Positions 58,905 to 64,000 of a stretch of 64,000 nucleotides of DNA are shown here, one piece after another (positions within the stretch are counted from its first letter, which is position 1; each line of letters starts with the position of its first letter). The stretch comes from Panicum virgatum (taxonomy: Eukaryota > Streptophyta > Magnoliopsida > Poales > Poaceae), in NCBI RefSeq assembly GCF_016808335.1, contig NC_053149.1, forward strand, positions 58,519,922 through 58,583,921, written 5' to 3'. The notes under the pieces are model-generated. The model was not told where the DNA came from, did not search any database, and saw only the letters and a list, made by a program, of their open reading frames with translations. Made by a program: the position numbers and the translations under genes.

Positions 58905-59956
58905 CACTCTGCATTTTGCTATTCTGCCCATCACAGGTGAGTAAGAAGTGAAGGATACTAAAGTACCATTCACTGTTACAATTTTATAACTTTTTGTTAT
59001 AAAACATATGAATGATGCCATTTTTCTCCAGAAAACCATTAGCTCAACCCATGTGATGCACTTTATCAATTTGGTTGAGTTTAAATTCCAGGATAACACA
59101 AAACTACAAATAATTTAGCAGTAATACTTAAATTATTATTGGGACTGGAGGAATGAAATAAGCATTGGTCGAATAGTCCCTTAACCTTTCTTGTGATTCT
59201 TCACAAAGTTTGAAGCTGCACCTCTAATTAGCCTGAGGGATTCAACAAAGTCATCCAGCAGCTCATGACAATCTGGAAATTGTGCCTCGTCCACTGCCAG
59301 ATTTACCATCATAGTGTTAACGTAACTTTGAAAATTCACTGTTAGGTCCTGCACAAATAAAGGCAAACAAAAACAAAAAAATAGCTTTAACTTGTCTTAG
59401 ACATCCCTTACCCAGACTCAGTTGACCATAAAGTGGATGGGGTTTTAAAGACACTTGTTTCTTCTAAATGGTCATTTTCTACTCCTTTTCTAGGTGATCA
59501 TTTGTTACTTCACACTGCACATATCTGTGTATATCAAGAGTTAAAATTTGTCACAATTAGATTGCCCTCAAATATATATTATGTTTGCCTACTAGTGATC
59601 TTGCTAACCAATGTTTCTTTGAAATTTGTGGATGTGGCAAGTTCATGCATTTACTAAATGGCCATTGCATAATTAGATTCTCAAGTACTTACTTCCGGGG
59701 GCCCAAATCCACTTGGGGCGATGAAGACAACCGGATGTCCACAAAACTCTACCTGCTCAACTGGATCAATCATGTTGGAGAAGGATATGGTTGTATGAGA
59801 GATCATACGATGGAAGATAGCTCCTGCTGCCTGTTTTAATTCACAGTGTTGCAATGCTATCAGAAACAAGAAGTGCAGGTACAACGTTCTGGCATATCGC
59901 TCGGAAATCAGCAACATTTGCTTGCTCATATAAGAAACTAGAGAGATGACAGTGAC

Positions 59957-60090
59957 ACCAATCTGTACCGTGCTAACTCTCGAGATAACGAGTAACTGAG
60001 AAATAATCATTTCGCCATCGATATGACCAATCTGTACCGTGCTAACTCTCGAGATAACGAGTAACTGAGAGATGATCATTTGGATGTTGG
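59957..60090. repeat. 69-bp tandem duplication in the WSD pseudogene
   Basis: ACCAATCTGTACCGTGCTAAC starts each unit at 59957 and 60026. Copies are near identical for about 60 bp. It lies within an intron-equivalent region. Confidence 0.85.
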
Positions 60091-60668
60091 ATCTATATTA
60101 GCCTGGTTACACAGTAAATAAGATGTTTCAACCAGGCTTCAGCTACCTTGTATTTTTTTTCTTTACTTCGATAAATTTATCAGTTAGTAACCAGTGCTTT
60201 GTCTGTATGAGATGGCTTGATCACATGAGTTAACAATGTTCTGGCGGTACGAAAAAATAAGTACCAGGATGGCATATGTACCTTGAGACCAATGATTTTG
60301 AGGATAACTTCTGCTGCTAAATGTGTGAGCACCACTTCCAACGAGCTCTTTTTCCTATCCACAATCTTCTTCGCCTTGCGCACGTACTGTAACGGATCGT
60401 CGTGCAAGCAGATGTGAAATGGAAGGATGATGAAGCCAAGCTCATTCCCCCATTTCACGTCGCTTCCCTTGCCAGATTCTATCATGTTTAGACATGCCTT
60501 CTCGTAGTAAAGAAAAAAAAACCATACCAGAATTATCACCACTTTTTTTCACTAACAAAGTCATGATATATAGGCAGGGGCGAATCCAGGAATGAGGAAT
60601 AGGGAATAGGGGACGCTGATGACCTTTTTTTACTTTGAGCTCCTCCCTCCCCTTCATCAATGGTGCTA

Positions 60669-60716
60669 TTTTTTTTTTTTTTGGGGGGGGGGGGCTGTGG
60701 GGGGGGGGGGGGGGGG
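60669..60716. repeat. T14-G12-CTGT-G18 homopolymer block
   Basis: A run of 14 T, 12 G, CTGT, then 18 G on the + strand. G-runs of this length could fold as a quadruplex or be an assembly artefact. Confidence 0.9.
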
Positions 60717-60961
60717 TTCCTGGTCTGCATAGGTGAATTTTTTTTGACCATGTATTCATGCGTCCAGTTGATGTGGTCGTCCATGGGCGGAAGTCGAGGA
60801 CGTGGAACTCCCAGAGCGGGCTGGATGCGTCCATGGGCAGCGTCCAGGCCCGGCCTTGGGGTGGGGGCACGAGCGGCGGTCCCCGAAATTTAGGGACCCT
60901 AGGTGATTAGTTGGTGAATTATGTATCATATGTATAACTACAACGCTAAATAGATGAATAA

Positions 60962-61240
60962 GAGCAAGATTAATAATTTAGCCAATTGTGGAAGTTATTG
61001 TTATGTCATCTTAAACCAATCTAATATCTAGTCCATATAATAGTTAGATGTATAGGTGGACTACACTATTAATATTTGATTCATCTTTCTCCTCTCATTT
61101 TCTCACCAAATTTATCGTAGTCAATGTTACAGCCGGCTCTTGCAGCCCACCTCTCTCTCCCCTTCTCTCCCCTCCAACTCAACACAAATATGATATAACA
61201 CTTCATTTAGTCCACCTACATCACCTTCAAATACTTGCTC
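60962..61240. mobile_element. Nested PIF/Harbinger-type MITE (GAGCAAG family)
   Basis: Starts GAGCAAGATTAATAATTTAGCC and ends AAATACTTGCTC, with TAA at 60959-60961 and 61241-61243. It is a divergent relative of 37589-37831. Confidence 0.75.
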
Positions 61241-61904
61241 TAAATGAAATGACCCATCTCACGAGATTCCTCGCAACTGGTGACCCTCCACGACTGACGA
61301 CTCCATGCACCGTGCTACGCAACCTACTTATTCCTTGCAATGCAATTACCTAACATTGATTAGCAGCTGCATTGAAGATTACACAATCAACATCCACGCG
61401 ACCACACTAGAGGCTCCACAACTCTAGTGCTCTGTGGAAGAACGAGGCCGCCGCCGCCACTGAAATTTATGACTGCGTTATGCCGCCTATGCATCACTCC
61501 CTGTAGAGCCTGCGCCGATATCCCGCAAGTCATGCTTTGCTAGGCAGCGTCACGACGACTCTCGAACACGGAATGCCAGGCAACTATCGAACACTCTTTC
61601 CTACGCTAGTTTTCAAGTTTCAATTGCTATTTGTTTTTAATTTTCAAGCTTCAAAAACTATATGGGTAATATTGATTTATACCTTTGTTAATGATTTTGC
61701 AGATAGAATTGCTAGAACATATTTTTACGACAATATCATTTAATATTAATATGTATAAATTTTTTTTACATAAATCTATTTTGGATGCATCTAGCTTATT
61801 GGCAAAAGTTATATGTATTATTATCGCTATTATTATTATAACTATTCTTTAGAGAACCTGACCCCAGTCTCTCGCCTCAGACCCCTAAATTCTTAGAGAA
61901 TATA

Positions 61905-62142
61905 TTAGGTGCAAACCAACCTCTCCGTGCAAACTATGGAAACTTCAATCTGGGCCATCAGATCAACATCTAAGGGGAGGGGCGCAGGAGGGTGGGAGGG
62001 GGGATTTGCAAAAGTATGATTACCCAATCCAAGGGCGGGTCCAGATTGGAAATTTACCCAACCCCCATGCCCCTTGGATGTTGATTCGATGGTCCAAATT
62101 GAAGTTTCCATAGTTTGCACGGAGAGATTGGTTTGCACCTAA
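61905..62142. mobile_element. Nested MITE with about 75-bp inverted repeats
   Basis: TTAGGTGCAAACCAACCTCT and the following 50 bases recur inverted at the right end with few mismatches. Flanked by TA (61903-61904, 62143-62144). It sits inside the hAT-like element near its right end. Confidence 0.8.
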
Positions 62143-62549
62143 TACGTTCCCAAATTCTTAGGACCGGCCCTGGCAGCGTCAATAGCGTTGCCACGTAGTC
62201 CTCCACGGCCCGGTCCGGGTCGCGCGCCACCGCCGCGGCATCCATCCTTGGCTAGACTTGGATGCTGCGGAAGCGCGGGTAACGCGCGAGCTGGGCCTCA
62301 ATGCCGGCGCGGGTGGTGGGGAGGTCCACGGGCATGGCGACCCCGATCACGACGACGATGTAGAAGTCCTCCACCAGCCTTGTGGAGGGGCTCACGAGAG
62401 GTTTAGGGGGGGTGTGCATTGATCTTGAAGCGGTAGGGGGGCCCTAGTCCCCTAGATCCACCACTAGTGGTTGCAGGTTGGTGCAGAGTCCTTGATGTAG
62501 TGAGGCTCCTCTGCAGTACTTCAAAGTACCGTTGGCTAACGTGTGGGGG

Positions 62550-62587
62550 AAGAGAGAAAGAGAAAGAGAGAGAGAGAGAGAGAGATA
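62550..62587. repeat. GA microsatellite
   Basis: GAGAGAAAGAGAAAGAGAGAG-type run. A shorter equivalent lies at 63083-63103 in the second unit. Confidence 0.85.
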
Positions 62588-62932
62588 TCAGGGCTGCTGC
62601 ACCGCCATCCGTCGCCGGTGTCGCCGCTTTTCAGCCATGACTAGACACCATATGACAATAGCCACTAGTATCATGACTCCGATGGTGACTGAGACTTCAA
62701 GGACAACGCTAAGGGAAATTTCTTCATCACCGTCGTTCTTGGTGGGTGGAGGTGGAGGCGGTGGCGGGGGGACAGGGTCGCCATGGCGGAAGATGTTTGA
62801 TTCGGGACGGGAGCGAGGGGAGAGACGAACTGAAGGGGCCAAGCCAGAGAGAGTAGCGAGTGTGTGAGTGCGAGTGCGAATGCGCCCTCTGGCTCTGCAG
62901 ATCGCCAAAAGATTTGGTGTCCTATGGCGCAT
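62588..62932 (-). pseudogene. Small single-pass membrane-protein ORF, copy A, start frameshifted
   Basis: The C-terminal part matches copy B (63101-63313): a Pro-rich stretch, TKNDGDEEISLSVVLEVSV, a hydrophobic segment (TIGVMILVAIVIWCLVM) and a basic tail (AEKRRHRRRM). The ATG homologous to copy B (about 62784) is followed by CTGTCCC, where copy B has CTGGTCCC. The missing base puts it out of frame. The only in-frame start is far upstream (the ORF opens at 62932 with unrelated text), giving 114 aa. Probably a frameshifted copy, possibly rescued by the upstream start. Confidence 0.5.
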
Positions 62933-63100
62933 TGATCTTGAAGCGGTAGGGGGGGTTGGCGCCCCCCCTAGTCCCCTAGATCCGCCACTAGTGGTTGCAG
63001 GTTGGTGCAGATCCTTGATGCCGTGAGGTTCCCCTGTAGTACTTCAGAGTACCGTTGACTGACGTGTGGGGGGAGGGAGGGATGGAGAGAGAGAGAGAGA

Positions 63101-63313
63101 TCAGGGCTGTGGTGGTGGATTCTGCGCTGCCGTCCGTCGCTGTCGGCGCCTCTTCTCAGCCGCCACGATCCACCATATGAGGATAGCGATTACAAGCATC
63201 ACTCCGATGGTGACCGACACTATAAGCACAACCTTAAGGGAAGTGTCGTCGCCGTCATCGCTCTTGGCGGGATGATCTGGAGGTGGAAGCGGCGACGGGA
63301 CCAGGGTCGCCAT
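63101..63313 (-). CDS. Small single-pass membrane protein, copy B, uncharacterised
   Basis: 70 aa, ATG at 63313-63311. It has a Pro-rich N-terminus (MATLVPSPLPPPDHP), an acidic patch (SDDGDDTS), one strong hydrophobic segment of about 25 residues (VVLIVSVTIGVMLVIAIL...), then WWIVAAEKRRRQRR and a short tail. By the positive-inside rule the C-terminus would be cytosolic. Coding potential is supported by conservation with copy A: the hydrophobic and basic parts are kept while the DNA differs. I do not recognise the family and assign no function. Confidence 0.5.
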   Translation of the reverse strand: MATLVPSPLPPPDHPAKSDDGDDTSLKVVLIVSVTIGVMLVIAILIWWIVAAEKRRRQRRTAAQNPPPQP

Positions 63314-63330
63314 GTCGATCGGATTGGTGC

Positions 63331-63600
63331 TACCAAGGCGGAAGATGGAAGCTCATCAGGACAGGGAGCAGAAGAACAGGGAGCATAATGGATGTGAATC
63401 ATGTCTGGACGGATGTGTGGAATCGTGGGTTTCTTAAAGATAACCGCGTGCGTCTCTAATGGGTAGTATCGGACGCGCCAGCGGTGTCCTCCCACGGTGA
63501 TGGGGAGGAAGCCGAAAGCATAATCACCAAGCTCTCAGGATGACAGGATCGAGGAATTACGAGCAATGGGTAATGGGAACGACAGTTGAGATGGATTTTT
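63331..63600. other. Spacer, nothing recognised
   Basis: Downstream of the second repeat unit on +. A - strand ORF overlapping 63220-63495 is a shadow of copy B in another frame. Confidence 0.35.
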
Positions 63601-63912
63601 ACACCAAAATATTGGGTGATCGCCAAAAGAAGAATTTGGGTTATTGATGATATACTTATCAGAACTAATCCTATTTAAACTTTTTCCTCTACAAATAGGA
63701 CGAGGAAGATGATGCTGAGGAAGAAGAAAAAGTGAGCCAGAATTGGAGTGTTCTAAAGTCTACTGGGCAGGCTGAAAAGCTCGAGGTACATATTATATGT
63801 TCTGCTGTCTAATCAGAAAAAATAATGCAGGAATCTTTTATAGCATTCATGAATACAACAACCTGTTACTTAGTTGTTAGTCTATACTGTGTCAATCCAT
63901 GAAAGGTTTGTG
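63601..63912 (+). pseudogene. Duplicated fragment of pTAC12 (intron 8, exon 9, intron 9)
   Basis: ACACCAAAATATTGGGTG matches 58303 onward. Homology runs through the exon-9 equivalent (about 63700-63785; VSQNWSVLKSTGQAEK) and into intron 9 (AATAATGCAGGAATCTTT, GTCAATCCATGAAAGGTTTG). Compared with the gene, the exon has a 3-bp loss (GAAGAAGAAAAA versus GAAGGAGAAGAGAAA) and CTCGAG for CCAAAG. No neighbouring exons are present. It is an isolated duplicate about 5.3 kb from the source, not a gene. Confidence 0.9.
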
Positions 63913-64000
63913 ATTTTTTAGATAATGGAAACCACATTCCGGCCTCTACAACCGCACACAGCCAATATTTTGAACTTATTACATAAATGTCAGTCGGCCG
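63913..64000. other. Right edge, possible mobile-element sequence
   Basis: AGATAATGGAAACCACATTC looks like repetitive grass sequence but I cannot assign it. Confidence 0.25.

Larger units (their letters stand above)
60845..62172. mobile_element. hAT-like element in a WSD exon
   Basis: Ends CAGGCCCGGCCTTGG and GGACCGGCCCTG are imperfect inverted repeats. A perfect 8-bp TSD GCAGCGTC is at 60837-60844 and 62173-62180. At 1328 bp it has no transposase and carries two nested MITEs. It interrupts the WSD coding sequence in the text that reads LPMDA. Confidence 0.9.
59181..62413 (-). pseudogene. Wax ester synthase/diacylglycerol acyltransferase (WSD) pseudogene
   Basis: Pieces in order on -: N-terminal block (about 62413-62173) with VEDFYIVVVIGVAMPVD and IEAQLARYPRFRSIQV followed by an in-frame stop, then DRAVEDYVATL; a segment WTLPMDASSPLWEFHVLDF (60844-60780) after a hAT-like insertion; the block GNELGFIILPFHICLHDDPL to LEVVLTHLAAEVILKIIGLK (about 60500-60282); exon 59830-59693 (SHTTISFSNMIDPVEQVEF); and the last exon 59348-59181 (LTVNFQSYVNTMMVNLAVDEAQFPDC). 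Splice sites of the last exons are intact. The catalytic HHxxxDG segment is missing between 60780 and 60500, where unrelated low-complexity sequence lies. It is not functional. WSD enzymes esterify fatty alcohols or diacylglycerol with acyl-CoA in cuticular wax synthesis. Confidence 0.85.
62417..63330. repeat. Two-copy tandem repeat of 513-bp period carrying small-protein ORFs
   Basis: CATTGATCTTGAAGCGGTAG starts each unit at 62417 and 62930. Homology continues through CTAGATCC(A/G)CCACTAGTGG, a GA-rich tract, and the coding part to GGGTCGCCATG and GGCGGAAGATG. Confidence 0.9.

Noticed and set aside
59181..62413. Functional WSD gene on the - strand
   Set aside because: In-frame stop in the N-terminal block, hAT insertion in the coding sequence and loss of the HHxxxDG region.

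Overview
The window is nuclear DNA of a grass, most likely a panicoid. The evidence is spliced plant genes with GT-AG introns, GC-rich first exons, dense grass-type MITEs, and nested LTR retrotransposons with long LTRs. I cannot name the species.

Four genes reconstruct cleanly, all on the + strand: a PAT1-type mRNA-decapping activator (15289-26042), a plastid-type lipoyl synthase (28333-31438), a subtilisin-like protease of the SBT2 subfamily (47567-53593), and the plastid/nuclear regulator pTAC12/HEMERA (54561-58904). A wax ester synthase/DGAT (WSD) pseudogene lies on the - strand at 59181-62413. A tandem pair of uncharacterised small membrane-protein ORFs, also on the - strand, lies at 62588-63313. 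A broken copy of one pTAC12 exon sits near the right end (63601-63912).

Layout. 1-4654: a - strand plant transposon-protein gene split by a 3.5 kb solo LTR with a perfect 5-bp target-site duplication (TSD). 5110-12680: a - strand Copia element with its 5' LTR on the right and no recognisable 3' LTR. 12840-14740: MITEs. 14880-26042: the PAT1 gene, whose third intron holds a very young antisense Copia element (17404-23218; LTRs differ at 1 of 335 sites). 27256-27817: a hAT-like MITE. 28333-31438: lipoyl synthase. 32295-46882: mostly MITEs, a 2.2 kb solo LTR (39401-41644), a minisatellite and a mariner-like element nested in a MITE. 46882-47290: a MITE directly upstream of the protease gene. 53594-58904: a SINE-like sequence, then pTAC12. 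59181-64000: the WSD pseudogene broken by a 1.3 kb hAT-like element with perfect 8-bp TSDs, then the small-protein tandem repeat and the pTAC12 fragment.

The four genes do not form a pathway and nothing suggests co-regulation. The most unusual signal is in the retrotransposons. Two related LTR families each carry an array of their own CCGG-centred quasi-palindrome immediately upstream of the LTR TATA box (11857-12230 and 40315-40460). This looks like family-specific promoter architecture. The small single-pass membrane-protein pair is the best candidate for an undescribed gene family.
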